Positions 24,401 to 33,648 of a DNA stretch of 64,000 bases are shown here, one piece after another. The stretch is from Clostridia bacterium (GTDB lineage Bacteria > Bacillota > Clostridia > TANB77 > CAG-508), in contig JAEESU010000010.1 of NCBI GenBank assembly GCA_016290095.1, positions 62,001 through 126,000 of the forward strand. Reading direction: 5' to 3'. Both the position numbers and the translations under genes were made by a program. Each line of letters opens with the position of its first letter. Position 1 is the first letter of the stretch. The notes beneath the pieces are model-generated. The model saw only the letters and a list, made by a program, of their open reading frames with translations, was not told the DNA's origin and did not search any database.

Positions 24401-25417
24401 ATGGATTTAAATTATGAAGCTTTAGAAAAAAGTATATCTTCTAAAATAGAACCCTTATACTTAATATATGGAGAAGAGCAATACCTAGTTCAAGTTGCAA
24501 TAAATAAAATAAAAAAATCTTTTGGAGGAAGAATTTTAGGGATAAATTATGTTTTAGTAGATGAATCTAATGTTGAAAGTTTAATATCTATTTTAGAGAC
24601 ACCTGCATTTGGTTGTGATAAAAAATTAGTAATTGTTAAAAATTCAGAATTATTCAAAAAAGATGGAAGAAAAAAATCAGGGTCTCCACTTCAAGATAAG
24701 ATAGCAGATTACATAGAAAACAGTTATGATGCAGTTTTGGATGAAAATATTTTAATATTTACAGAAGTAGAAGTTGATAAAAATGTTGTATATGAAGCTA
24801 TATCTAAAAAAGGAATTGTTTCAAATATTGAAGAATTAAAGCCTATACAAATTGTTAGAAAATTAAAACAAATATGTTCAATGTATGATGTGAAATGTGA
24901 AGATAGTACATTAAACTATTTAATTGAAATATCTGGAACGAACTTGCAAAATCTAATAAATGAAATTAGAAAAATGATTGAATATGCTGGAAAAGGCGGA
25001 ACAATTACAAAAGATGTTGTCCAAAGTTTGGCAGTAAGACAAATAGAAAGTGTAATATTTGATTTAACAGATAATTTAGCAATTAAAAAAATAGATGTTG
25101 CATTAGATATTTTAGATAATTTAATATATCAAAAAGAGGCGGTTCAAAAAATACTAGTTACATTATATAATCATTTTAAAAAGTTATATTTATGTACAAT
25201 TGCTATAAAAGAAAATAGAGATATTGTTACATCATTAGAGTTAAAGCCTAATCAGACATTTTTAGTTTCAAAATATAAAAAACAAGCTTCTTATTTTAAA
25301 AATGATGAATTACGAATAATTTTAAAAGAATTAATAGATTTAGATTACAATTATAAAAATGGGAAAATAGATTTAGACTTAGGACTTAGAAGTATATTAT
25401 GTAATTACTGTAGCTAA
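24401..25417 (+). CDS. holA: DNA polymerase III delta subunit
   Basis: Clamp-loader subunit that opens the sliding clamp. The 338-residue protein begins LNYEALEKSISSKIEPLYLIYGEEQYLV, the conserved N-terminus of HolA. It continues with SILETPAFGCDKKLVIVKNSE, IEISGTNLQNLINEIRKM and the C-terminal collar domain with DIDYNYKNGKIDL-like spacing (LIDLDYNYKNGKID). I chose ATG 24401 because AGAGGTGAG precedes it; an upstream in-frame ATG at 24341 lies next to the previous terminator. The common downstream rpsT gene is absent here. Confidence 0.92.
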   Translation: MDLNYEALEKSISSKIEPLYLIYGEEQYLVQVAINKIKKSFGGRILGINYVLVDESNVESLISILETPAFGCDKKLVIVKNSELFKKDGRKKSGSPLQDKIADYIENSYDAVLDENILIFTEVEVDKNVVYEAISKKGIVSNIEELKPIQIVRKLKQICSMYDVKCEDSTLNYLIEISGTNLQNLINEIRKMIEYAGKGGTITKDVVQSLAVRQIESVIFDLTDNLAIKKIDVALDILDNLIYQKEAVQKILVTLYNHFKKLYLCTIAIKENRDIVTSLELKPNQTFLVSKYKKQASYFKNDELRIILKELIDLDYNYKNGKIDLDLGLRSILCNYCS

Positions 25418-25449
25418 AAAGACAATGCTTTATTGCATTGTCTTTTTTT
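25416..25449. terminator. Bidirectional terminator between holA and the membrane enzyme
   Basis: 13-bp stem AAAAAGACAATGC/GCATTGTCTTTTT with a 6-base loop. The minus-strand gene stops inside the loop (25430). Confidence 0.88.
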
Positions 25450-27025
25450 CTTCTATAATTTTTATTATTTTCTCTGATATTAAATTTATTCCATATGCTG
25501 CAAAAGGTAATAACAAATAATAATACTGAATAACATAAATTGCTTTTGTTTCCCATATAATATGGAATAAGAAACCTCCTATAAAAATGATAGGTAATAA
25601 AGATTTTTGTAAATTAAATGTTTTTGTTTTACAAATAATAAATATTCCAATAGAACTGAATATAAATATTATTACTTGATAAATATTAAAGTAGTTTTCT
25701 TCAATTCTGTAAAGCCTTCCGTTTGATGATACCATGTCTAATATTGTTTTGTGATAACTAATATATGTTGCATATTCTCCATCCCAAATATATCTAACTC
25801 CAGGAGTACTACACCAAATAGTTTGAAAAGTAGGATTTAACCATGTAGATCCTATTTTTTGTGAATAGAACTTAAAAAATTGATTGGGATTATTTGCATA
25901 GTAGTTTAATCTTTCTCTAATTAATTCTTTTGATCTTTCTATACTTTTTTCTGTGTTACATTCACTATCATAATAAACATTTAATGTTTCATCATTATAC
26001 CAACCAGGAGTTATATAATCTCCATTTTCTGACATTCCCATATATATAAAATTTATCATTGGAACTCCATCAGGTAAATCAACAGAATATTTCTTTTCAA
26101 TAATTAAGTTATACGAAAAACTTATAAATAAATAGCTAATAATAAATATTGGTATAACAAATATTTTTTTCTTATTCCAATTTTGTATAATATCTAAAAG
26201 TAAAATAATAACAATTCCACAAAGAAAAATATTATAATTTGATTTTACTAGAATAGCCATTCCAGTTGATAAGCCAGCAAACAATAAGTAGAGTAATTTG
26301 TTATTATTTAAATATTTAAGTATTAACAAAATAGAAATTAATGCAAAAGTTAAACCGATGATATTTCCATAGAAGTGAACATTAAAAAATAACCAATATA
26401 AGGAAAAACCTGCTATTAATAATATTGCAATTTTTTGTAAATTTTTATCTTCAAATATTTCTTTTGTAATGAAATATAACAAATAGAAATTTGCTATAGA
26501 ACAAACAGTATTGAAATATTCTATAACCATATAGTTTTCACCAAATATTTTGTAAAAAAATGATATAAAATATATTAATCCAAATTGGTATGGATAAAGG
26601 AATAAGTACTGTGTTGGACTTAAATGAAATGATAAGTCATTTCCAATAAAATATCTTGTAATTTCATGAATCTTAATTTGATCTGCAATTGGTGCTAATT
26701 TTAGAATATATATCCATAATATATAAATAATAAAAATAAAAATAGATAAAGGGATTAGCAACAATGTATTTGAGATTTTTGGAAAGATTTTTTTATATGA
26801 AAAAGATATTAGTATTGTAAAAATTATTAAAAGTATGATCTCTTTAATTCCGACAGAAAAACGATATCTTGTAAATTCTGGAGCAGAATTATAAGTTGTT
26901 TCAAAGTAAGCAGTAATGAATATTGAACATAATCCAAGAATACCTATTATAATTGAAATAATTATTAATCCATATTTTAATAAAAAACTAATAATACGAT
27001 TTTTTAATGAGATTTTATTTTCCAT
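25430..27025 (-). CDS. GT-C-type membrane glycosyltransferase (ArnT/PMT-like)
   Basis: A 531-residue membrane protein with about twelve hydrophobic segments and a large outer loop at about 320-440. The first long outer loop holds IADQIKIHEITRYF, and the C-terminal outer loop holds YYANNPNQFFKFYSQKIGSTW, a pattern seen in lipid-linked-sugar transferases of the PMT/ArnT type. The enzyme would transfer a sugar from a polyprenyl carrier to a protein or envelope glycan outside the membrane. AAAAGGA precedes the start. It stands alone on the minus strand between holA and ymdB. Substrates cannot be read. Confidence 0.75.
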   Translation of the reverse strand: MENKISLKNRIISFLLKYGLIIISIIIGILGLCSIFITAYFETTYNSAPEFTRYRFSVGIKEIILLIIFTILISFSYKKIFPKISNTLLLIPLSIFIFIIYILWIYILKLAPIADQIKIHEITRYFIGNDLSFHLSPTQYLFLYPYQFGLIYFISFFYKIFGENYMVIEYFNTVCSIANFYLLYFITKEIFEDKNLQKIAILLIAGFSLYWLFFNVHFYGNIIGLTFALISILLILKYLNNNKLLYLLFAGLSTGMAILVKSNYNIFLCGIVIILLLDIIQNWNKKKIFVIPIFIISYLFISFSYNLIIEKKYSVDLPDGVPMINFIYMGMSENGDYITPGWYNDETLNVYYDSECNTEKSIERSKELIRERLNYYANNPNQFFKFYSQKIGSTWLNPTFQTIWCSTPGVRYIWDGEYATYISYHKTILDMVSSNGRLYRIEENYFNIYQVIIFIFSSIGIFIICKTKTFNLQKSLLPIIFIGGFLFHIIWETKAIYVIQYYYLLLPFAAYGINLISEKIIKIIEEKKTMQ

Positions 27026-27188
27026 ATCAAATATCCTTTTGTAATAATTTATTTAGAATTATATAATTAATTAAAGAAAATATCAATATAAAAGGTATAG
27101 CTTAACATTTATTGTTTAACAAATTATAGATTTTTTTACTTTATTATGTTAAAATAATTATATTGAAGAAATTAGAAAGGACAAGAAG

Positions 27189-27959
27189 ATGAAAATTTTA
27201 GCAGTAGGTGATATTGTTGGTAAATCTGGACTTCAAAAATTAAAAGAGGTTTTACCAGGAATTATTACTAGTAACCAAATAGATTTTGTTATTGTAAATG
27301 GCGAAAATGCGGCAGATGGAATGGGGTTAACTGAAAAAATGTACAAAGATATGTTAGCACTAAATGTAGATGTTGTTACAATGGGAAATCATACATGGGG
27401 CAAAAAAGAAATATTCCAATTTATTGATGACAAACATATTATTAGACCAGCAAATTATCCTAATAACAATCCTGGTAGAGGATATGATATTTATGAATGC
27501 AAGGGCAAAAAAATTGGAGTTATAAATTTAATAGGAAGAACTTCTATGACCGTATTATCTGAAAATCCATTTACAGTTGTAAAAGATATTTTAGATGAAA
27601 TAAAAGAACAAACAGATTTAATATTTATTGACTTTCATGCAGAAGCAACAGCAGAAAAAATTGCTATGGGATACTTTTTAGATGGAAGAGTTACAGCAGT
27701 TTTTGGAACGCATACTCATGTGCAAACAGCAGATGAAACAATTTTAGAAAAAGGTACAGCATATATTACAGATATTGGTATGACTGGGCCTAAGAAATCG
27801 GTAATAGGTATGGATGTAGATGTTTCAATAAAAAGATTTGAGACTTCACTTCCAGAAAAATATAAAGTATCAGATGATAAATCAAAACTAAATGGATGCA
27901 TTTTTGAAATAGATGATAATACTAATAAAGTAGTTTCTATAACAAGAATTAATAAATAA
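27189..27959 (+). CDS. ymdB: Metallophosphoesterase/2',3'-cAMP phosphodiesterase YmdB
   Basis: A 256-residue cytosolic phosphodiesterase of the TIGR00282 family, which in Bacillus hydrolyses cyclic nucleotides and influences the switch between motility, biofilm and late growth states. All metal ligands fall at the Bacillus positions: D8, E39, N40, N67, H68, H150, H175 and H177 (seen in VGDIVG, NGENAADG, GNHTW, DFHAEATAE, GTHTHVQTAD). Single-gene unit with its own terminator. Confidence 0.94.
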   Translation: MKILAVGDIVGKSGLQKLKEVLPGIITSNQIDFVIVNGENAADGMGLTEKMYKDMLALNVDVVTMGNHTWGKKEIFQFIDDKHIIRPANYPNNNPGRGYDIYECKGKKIGVINLIGRTSMTVLSENPFTVVKDILDEIKEQTDLIFIDFHAEATAEKIAMGYFLDGRVTAVFGTHTHVQTADETILEKGTAYITDIGMTGPKKSVIGMDVDVSIKRFETSLPEKYKVSDDKSKLNGCIFEIDDNTNKVVSITRINK

Positions 27960-27962
27960 GTG

Positions 27963-27989
27963 AAAAGCCACAGAATATGTGGCTTTTTT
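27963..27989 (+). terminator. Terminator after ymdB
   Basis: 10-bp stem AAAAGCCACA/TGTGGCTTTT, 5-base loop, T-run; abuts the next promoter. Confidence 0.88.
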
Positions 27990-27990
27990 A

Positions 27991-28019
27991 TTGATTATTT
28001 TATGTAAATATGGTATAAT
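27991..28019 (+). promoter_or_regulatory. Sigma-A promoter of the SPFH gene
   Basis: TTGATT (27991-27996), 17-base spacer, TATAAT (28014-28019), 40 bases before the chosen start. Confidence 0.75.
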
Positions 28020-28058
28020 AATTTTGTTGTGATTAAATTAAATAGGAGGATTTTGAGC

Positions 28059-28871
28059 ATGAAAAATTTAGAATTGACTAAAAAAATCTCAATTATTATT
28101 ACAATATTAGTTGTATTATTAGTATTTTTAGTTTTGTTAAAATGTTTTACAACAGTACCTACAGGATTTGTTGGTATCAAAACAAGATTTGGAAAAGCAA
28201 GTGAAAATACTGTTCAAGAAGGTCTTAATTTAAAATTACCAATAATAGAGAACATTTATTTAATAGATTGTAGGACTCAAAAAGCTGAAACAAGTTGTGG
28301 TACTGCAAGTAGAGATTTGCAGGAAGTTTCATTAAATGTTGTCATAAATTATAATGTTAATAAAGATAGTGCATATAAACTATTTAAAGAAGTTGGAGCA
28401 AATTATGAGGCAATAGTTATTAGTCCAGCTATATTAGAAAGTGTAAAGAGCATTACTGCACAGTATACTGCAGAGGAGTTAATTACAAAAAGAAGTGAAG
28501 TATCAGACAAAATGCAAGAAACATTAGTTGAGAAAATAGAAGGAAGAGGATTTACGGTTGTAGATTTTAATATTACTGATTTAGATTTCTCTGATGTTTA
28601 TAATCAAGCAATTGAAAATAAACAAGTTGCAGAACAACAAGCAAAACAGGCTCAATATGAACTAGAAAAAGCAAAAATTGAGAACGAAAAGAAAATTGCA
28701 GAAGCAGAAGCTAATGCTAAAGTAATGCAAATTCAAAATGAAAGTACTACAGATAAAGCTTTAGAATTAAAAGAAATTGAAATCAAACAACAATTTATTC
28801 AAAAATGGAATGGTGTTTTACCAACAACAATGAGTGGAGATGTTACATCTGTTCTTGATATTACTGAATAA
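28059..28871 (+). CDS. SPFH/prohibitin-family membrane protein
   Basis: A 270-residue protein with one N-terminal membrane helix (about 9-29), an SPFH domain (about 33-190) beginning VPTGFVGIKTRFGKA, and a coiled-coil tail (about 190-245) rich in Q, A, E and K. Such proteins form membrane-bound rings or cages that organise membrane domains and proteases. ATG 28059 is chosen because AGGAGGA lies 8 bases before it; upstream in-frame GTG and TTG codons are worse placed. No NfeD-type partner lies beside it. Confidence 0.88.
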   Translation: MKNLELTKKISIIITILVVLLVFLVLLKCFTTVPTGFVGIKTRFGKASENTVQEGLNLKLPIIENIYLIDCRTQKAETSCGTASRDLQEVSLNVVINYNVNKDSAYKLFKEVGANYEAIVISPAILESVKSITAQYTAEELITKRSEVSDKMQETLVEKIEGRGFTVVDFNITDLDFSDVYNQAIENKQVAEQQAKQAQYELEKAKIENEKKIAEAEANAKVMQIQNESTTDKALELKEIEIKQQFIQKWNGVLPTTMSGDVTSVLDITE

Positions 28872-29082
28872 TATTTACAAAAAAACGACAACAATTATTG
28901 AATAAAATATCAATTTATAATACATATTGTCATAAAGTGTAAAAGCATTAAGAATACTGGTAAAAAATGACATACGAAACTCCAGCAACTTTCTTCCAAA
29001 TTATAGACAGTGGAATTAAAACAATATAAAATTATCTGGTATCGAAACACAAGATAAAATAAAAATAATAGGAGGAAGAAAA
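28872..29082 (+). other. Non-coding leader before spoVS
   Basis: A 211-base AT-rich stretch with no convincing gene on either strand and no clear terminator. A sigma-H promoter would be expected from the Bacillus spoVS pattern, but I find no good match to its -35 and -10 boxes. A strong AGGAGGA site ends the region. Confidence 0.5.
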
Positions 29083-29346
29083 ATGGAAGTTTTAAAAATT
29101 TCATCAAAATCAAATCCAAATTCAGTTGCAGGTGCAATAGCAGGTTTGGTAAAAGAATCTACGAGAGCAGAAATGCAAGCAATAGGAGCAGGGGCTATTA
29201 ATCAAGCAATAAAGGCAGTTGCTATAGCAAGAGGATTTGTTGCACCATCTGGTGTAGATTTGGTATGCATACCAGCATTTGCTGAAGTTCAAGTTGAAGG
29301 TGAAGACAGAACAGGAATTAAATTAATTATAGAGTCTAGAAAATAG
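29083..29346 (+). CDS. spoVS: Stage V sporulation protein S
   Basis: An 87-residue Alba-fold protein nearly identical in layout to SpoVS of Bacillus and Clostridium: MEVLKISSKSNPNSVAGA, GAINQAIKAVAIARGF and PAFAEVQVEGEDRTGI. It affects sporulation and septation, probably by binding nucleic acid. It forms a single-gene unit with a strong ribosome binding site and its own terminator. Confidence 0.97.
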   Translation: MEVLKISSKSNPNSVAGAIAGLVKESTRAEMQAIGAGAINQAIKAVAIARGFVAPSGVDLVCIPAFAEVQVEGEDRTGIKLIIESRK

Positions 29347-29362
29347 TTTATAAAATAAATAT

Positions 29363-29395
29363 AAGCATAACTAAATTTTAGTTATGCTTTTTTTA
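29363..29395 (+). terminator. Terminator after spoVS
   Basis: 13-bp stem AAGCATAACTAAA/TTTAGTTATGCTT with a one-base gap at the apex (so a smaller practical loop of paired bases opens), followed by seven T's. Confidence 0.85.
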
Positions 29396-29403
29396 TTTTT
29401 GTA

Positions 29404-29432
29404 TTGAAAATGGTAAAAAAATAATATATTAT
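29404..29432 (+). promoter_or_regulatory. Probable promoter of the solute-binding protein gene
   Basis: TTGAAA (29404-29409), 17-base spacer, TATTAT (29427-29432), 24 bases before the ATG. Confidence 0.55.
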
Positions 29433-29456
29433 TGTGGAGAAGAAAGGTAATTTTGT

Positions 29457-31046
29457 ATGAATAATAATATTTTTAAGTACGTTTTTGCTTTAGTGGTAGC
29501 TGTTTTAGTAGGATATACATTTTATATTATTTCTCAAAATAAAGCTGACACATCTAATATTAGTTTAGATCAAACTTCTACACAAAATAATATTCTAACA
29601 GATTTAAGATTATCTATTGCTGAAATTGATACATTTAATCCATTATTATCTAATAATAGAAATGTTCAAGAAATTTCAAAGTTAGTATATGAACCACTAG
29701 TTACATTAGATGAAAACTATAAATTAGAATATTGCTTAGCAGAAGAAATAGGAAAAATTGATGATTATAATTATTTGGTCAAATTAAGAAAAGGCGTACT
29801 ATGGCAAGATAATTCTAATTTAACAACAGATGATATACAGTTTACATTTGATTTGCTTTTGGATGCTAAAGTTAGTCCATTATATTTGGAAAACTTAAAA
29901 TATGTTACTCAATTAGAAGTATTAGATTCAAATACTTTTAAAATTACAATATCAGAACCAATTCCTTTTTTTGAGTATCAATTAACATTTCCAATTATGT
30001 CTGCTAAATACTATGAAGGAGAAGATTTTTTAACAAGTGAAAAAATACCAATTGGAACAGGATTATTTAAAATTAAAGATATTAGTTCGAATCAAATTAA
30101 ATTAGAGCCAAATGAAAGATATTGGGATGCTTCAAGAAAGCCTATGGCAACAGAAATAGATATCAATTTATATAATTCTATAGGAGAAGCATATTCTGCT
30201 TTTAAAAATGGTGAAATAGATTTATTAACTGTAAAAGCCAATAATATAGAAGAATATATAGGTACATTAGGATATACCAAAATAGAATTTAAAGCTAGAG
30301 AATATGATTTCTTAGCGTTTAATACACAAAAAGATGTATTAAATGATCCAATAGTTAGAAAAGCAATTAGTATGATCATTGATAAAAACAATATTATAGC
30401 TACATGTATTGGACCTGGCTATGTTTCATCAAACTGTAGTTTAGATATGGGAAATTGGTTATATACAAAAGACTTAAATGTTACTGTAGATACAAATGCA
30501 GCATCTGAATTATTAGTAAATAATGGATGGAGATTTAATAGAAATTCATGGCAAAAAACTGATGAAGTAGGCACTAAAAAAATTGCATTTTCTATTTCTG
30601 TAGATACTAGTAACGAAAGAAGAGTAAGAGTAGCAGAAAATATAAAACAGCAGTTAGCAGATTTTGGTATACCTGTTACAATTAATTATTTATCTAATAA
30701 TGTATATAACAACGCATTTAATGAGAGGAATTATGATTGCATTTTAGCTGGTTTAACATTAGGATTTTCACCAAGTTTAAATACATTTTTCGGAAATAAT
30801 AATATTGCAAATTATTACAATCAAGAAGTTGCAGATATATTAAATATAGTTAATAATACATCAGATGAAAGAATTTTATATGATAAGTATAATAGAATTT
30901 TTGATATTTATTTAGAAGAGGCACCTTATATAGGACTATATAGAAATACAAGTATTGTAGTTTACAATCAAAAATTAATTGGAAGTATTTCACCAAACTT
31001 GTTTAATATTTATCATAATATAGAAAAATGGTATAGACAGTATTAG
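29457..31046 (+). CDS. Oligopeptide-type ABC solute-binding protein, membrane-anchored
   Basis: A 529-residue family-5 extracellular solute-binding protein. Landmarks are DTFNPLLSNNRNVQEISKLVYEPLV, LRKGVLWQDNSNLTTDDIQFTFD, IPIGTGLFKI and KDVLNDPIVRKAISMIID. The N-terminus is a membrane helix (about 7-26) with no lipobox cysteine, so it looks like an uncleaved anchor or a standard signal peptide rather than a lipoprotein. No permease or ATPase genes are adjacent, so it would have to work with a transporter encoded elsewhere or act as a sensor or chaperone. The peptide substrate is inferred from the family. Confidence 0.88.
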   Translation: MNNNIFKYVFALVVAVLVGYTFYIISQNKADTSNISLDQTSTQNNILTDLRLSIAEIDTFNPLLSNNRNVQEISKLVYEPLVTLDENYKLEYCLAEEIGKIDDYNYLVKLRKGVLWQDNSNLTTDDIQFTFDLLLDAKVSPLYLENLKYVTQLEVLDSNTFKITISEPIPFFEYQLTFPIMSAKYYEGEDFLTSEKIPIGTGLFKIKDISSNQIKLEPNERYWDASRKPMATEIDINLYNSIGEAYSAFKNGEIDLLTVKANNIEEYIGTLGYTKIEFKAREYDFLAFNTQKDVLNDPIVRKAISMIIDKNNIIATCIGPGYVSSNCSLDMGNWLYTKDLNVTVDTNAASELLVNNGWRFNRNSWQKTDEVGTKKIAFSISVDTSNERRVRVAENIKQQLADFGIPVTINYLSNNVYNNAFNERNYDCILAGLTLGFSPSLNTFFGNNNIANYYNQEVADILNIVNNTSDERILYDKYNRIFDIYLEEAPYIGLYRNTSIVVYNQKLIGSISPNLFNIYHNIEKWYRQY

Positions 31047-31125
31047 AGAAAAAGTGTTCGCCAAGTATGTTTCAAAAAGTAAGGAAAATAAAGGAAAAAA
31101 TAATTTAATTTTTTTAAAAAAAGTA

Positions 31126-31153
31126 TTGACAAAAGAAAAATTAACGATATAAT
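31126..31153 (+). promoter_or_regulatory. Sigma-A promoter of recA
   Basis: TTGACA (31126-31131), 16-base spacer, TATAAT (31148-31153), 46 bases before the recA start. Confidence 0.8.
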
Positions 31154-31155
31154 AA

Positions 31156-31167
31156 GAACATAAGTTT
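31156..31167 (+). promoter_or_regulatory. Candidate LexA (SOS) box
   Basis: GAACATAAGTTT fits the Gram-positive GAAC-N4-GTTY core and starts 2 bases after the recA -10 box, where a repressor would block initiation. The flanks (A on the left, T on the right) lack the usual CG/CG ends, so the site is imperfect. Confidence 0.5.
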
Positions 31168-31199
31168 TACAAACAAACATTTGTTAGGAGGAAAAATAA

Positions 31200-32267
31200 A
31201 TGGGAGATAATCAAGAAAAAAGAAAAGCATTAGATGCAGCAATGAGTCAAATAGAAAAACAATTTGGTAAAGGTTCAGTAATGAAACTTGGAGATTATAA
31301 ATCAATGAATGTAGAAGCTATTTCTACAGGAGCATTAAATTTGGATATTGCTTTAGGAATTGGTGGTATTCCAAAAGGAAGAATTATAGAAATATTTGGA
31401 CCAGAATCTTCTGGTAAAACTACATTAGCTTTACACGCTGTAGCGGAAACTCAAAAGAAAGGTGGAGAAGCAGCATTTATAGATGCAGAACATGCATTAG
31501 ATCCATCATATGCAAAGAAAATAGGAGTTGATGTAGATAACTTAATAGTATCTCAACCAGATACAGGTGAACAAGCATTAGAAATTGCAGAAGCATTAAT
31601 TAGAAGTGGTGCAATAGATATAGTTGTAGTGGACTCTGTTGCAGCATTAGTTCCAAAAGCAGAAATAGATGGAGATATGGGAGATTCTCATATAGGTTTA
31701 CAAGCTAGATTAATGTCACAAGCTTTAAGAAAATTGGCTGGTACTGTTAACAAAACAAATGCAACAATTATTTTCATAAATCAATTAAGAGAAAAAGTAG
31801 GAATAATGTTTGGAAATCCAGAAACAACTCCAGGAGGTAGAGCTCTTAAATATTATGCATCTGTTAGAATGGATATTAGAAGAGTAGAAGCATTAAAACA
31901 AGATGGAAATGTTATTGGAAATAGAACAAAAGTAAAAGTAGTAAAAAATAAAGTTGCTCCTCCATTTAGAGAGGCTGAATTTGATATAATTTATGGAAAA
32001 GGTATTTCTAAAGAGGGTAGTGTATTAGACTTAGCAGTAGATTTAAATATTATCGAAAAAAGCGGTTCATGGTTCAGCTACAATGGAGAAAAAATTGGTC
32101 AAGGAAGAGATAATATCAAAAAGATGTTAGAAACAGATTCAAAATTTATGCAAGAGGTTGAAAAGAAAGTTAGAGATAATTTCAACCAAGCATTTGAAAA
32201 TGCATTAGTTGAGGAAGAAAAAGATCCTGAAGAAGATATTGATCCAGAAGATGATGTAGAAGCATAA
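31200..32267 (+). CDS. recA: Recombinase RecA
   Basis: Strand-exchange protein and SOS co-protease. The 355-residue protein has Walker [48 protein letters not shown], loop-2 region [22 protein letters not shown] and the acidic C-terminal tail. Promoter and possible SOS box lie upstream; recX follows after a terminator with 82 bases between the genes. Confidence 0.98.
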   Translation: MGDNQEKRKALDAAMSQIEKQFGKGSVMKLGDYKSMNVEAISTGALNLDIALGIGGIPKGRIIEIFGPESSGKTTLALHAVAETQKKGGEAAFIDAEHALDPSYAKKIGVDVDNLIVSQPDTGEQALEIAEALIRSGAIDIVVVDSVAALVPKAEIDGDMGDSHIGLQARLMSQALRKLAGTVNKTNATIIFINQLREKVGIMFGNPETTPGGRALKYYASVRMDIRRVEALKQDGNVIGNRTKVKVVKNKVAPPFREAEFDIIYGKGISKEGSVLDLAVDLNIIEKSGSWFSYNGEKIGQGRDNIKKMLETDSKFMQEVEKKVRDNFNQAFENALVEEEKDPEEDIDPEDDVEA

Positions 32268-32279
32268 ATTAAAAAATTA

Positions 32280-32312
32280 GCAGGACATAAATTTATATGT
32301 CCTTGCTTTTTT
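32280..32312 (+). terminator. Terminator after recA
   Basis: GCAGGACATA (32280-32289) pairs with TATGTCC-T-TGC (32296-32306) with a one-base bulge, followed by six T's. Confidence 0.75.
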
Positions 32313-32349
32313 ATATAAAATTTTAGCAAGGTTGTTTTAAGGAGATGAA

Positions 32350-32817
32350 ATGAATTTTACAAATAATTTGGAAGAAGCAGAAAAACAGGATGCATTAAGA
32401 AACAAAATACTAAAATATATTATGTATAAAAAAAGAACTGAAGAAGAGGTCAGAATCAAATTTGCAGATGAAGATGAAAACATGGTTGAAGATGCGATAG
32501 AATATTTTAAAGAACAAAAATATATTGATGATTATTCATATGTAGAAAGAGCAATTAAAGAATATATGGCATTAAAAAACATGTCAATAAGAGAAGTAGA
32601 ATATAAGATTACACAAAAAGGTGTAAGTAAAAATATAGTAGATGATTATATTTGCAAAAATAAAGATACTATGCTAAAATATGAAATATCTTCAGCTAAA
32701 ACAATTATCATAAAGAAGCAAAAAAATGCTGAATATCAAGATATTAAAAACTATTTATATCAAAAAGGATATATGAGTGAAAGCATAGAAATTGCTTTTG
32801 AAGAAGTAAATAAATAA
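32350..32817 (+). CDS. recX: Regulatory protein RecX
   Basis: A 155-residue modulator of RecA filaments. It has the helical repeats of the family: LKYIMYKKRTEEEVRIKF, then AIEYFKEQKYIDDYSYVERAI and NMSIREVEYKITQKGV, ending with NYLYQKGYMSESIE. Start ATG 32350 is preceded by AAGGAGATGAA. Directly after recA, the normal arrangement, and 15 bases before scpA. Confidence 0.92.
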   Translation: MNFTNNLEEAEKQDALRNKILKYIMYKKRTEEEVRIKFADEDENMVEDAIEYFKEQKYIDDYSYVERAIKEYMALKNMSIREVEYKITQKGVSKNIVDDYICKNKDTMLKYEISSAKTIIIKKQKNAEYQDIKNYLYQKGYMSESIEIAFEEVNK

Positions 32818-32832
32818 AGAATAGGATTAAAT

Positions 32833-33594
32833 ATGAATAACAAAATAATATCACTTGAATCAAAAAAATATGAACTAAGACTAGATAATTTTGAAGGTCC
32901 ATTAGATTTATTGGTATATTTAATAGATAAAAATAAAATGGATATCTATCAAGTTAGCATTTCAGATATTACTGAGCAATATCTTCAATATTTAAAAGCT
33001 CAAGAAGAATTGAATTTAGATATTGCTAGTGAGTTTTTAGTTATGGCTTCAACATTATTATTAATAAAATCAAGAGGGCTTTTACCAAAAGAAATTGATG
33101 ACGAAGCAGAAATAAGTGAAGAAGAATTATTAAGAAGAATTATCGAATATAAAAAATATAAAGAGATAAGTAATATCTTTAGAGAAAGAATACAAGTTTT
33201 TTCAAAAAGACTTTATAAAATGCCAGATAGAATAGAATTACCTAAATTAGAAATTGAAAAAGAATACACACAAAATGATATTGTAGAGCAATACAGAAAA
33301 TTAGTTGAGAGAAACGAAAATAAGAAAAATGAAGATAGCAAAAATATCGAAAAAATTGCTGTATATGATACATATTCTGTTTCAGAAAAAGTAAAAGAAA
33401 TATTTAGAGAATTAGTTAGAAAACCTAAATTTGTTTTTAGTAAGTTGTTTTCTTTAAAAGAAAAGCCAAAGGCAGAAGTAGTAACAGCTTTTTCTGGAGT
33501 TTTGGAACTTAGTAGAAGAAATAAAATTACAGCAGAACAGAAAGAAATGTTTGGAGATATTGTAATTTCAAAAACTAAGAAGAACCAACAATAA
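32833..33594 (+). CDS. scpA: Segregation and condensation protein ScpA
   Basis: The 253-residue kleisin of the SMC-ScpAB condensin. The N-terminal family signature LRLDNFEGPLDLLVYLIDKNKMDIYQV is seen here in parts (DNFEGPLDLL, KMDIYQVSIS), followed by the middle acidic helix EISEEELLRRIIEYKKYKE and the C-terminal winged helix (TAFSGVLELSRRNKI). The partner scpB, which normally follows, is not between this gene and ytfJ. Confidence 0.93.
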   Translation: MNNKIISLESKKYELRLDNFEGPLDLLVYLIDKNKMDIYQVSISDITEQYLQYLKAQEELNLDIASEFLVMASTLLLIKSRGLLPKEIDDEAEISEEELLRRIIEYKKYKEISNIFRERIQVFSKRLYKMPDRIELPKLEIEKEYTQNDIVEQYRKLVERNENKKNEDSKNIEKIAVYDTYSVSEKVKEIFRELVRKPKFVFSKLFSLKEKPKAEVVTAFSGVLELSRRNKITAEQKEMFGDIVISKTKKNQQ

Positions 33595-33648
33595 AATTAT
33601 TTGTATATTTATTTAAAAATGGAAAAAAATACTAATAAGGAGTTTTAA

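Noticed and set aside
28910..29137. Minus-strand 75-codon open frame before spoVS
   Set aside because: It overlaps the spoVS start and leader, is leucine/phenylalanine-rich from AT-rich DNA, and lacks a ribosome binding site.
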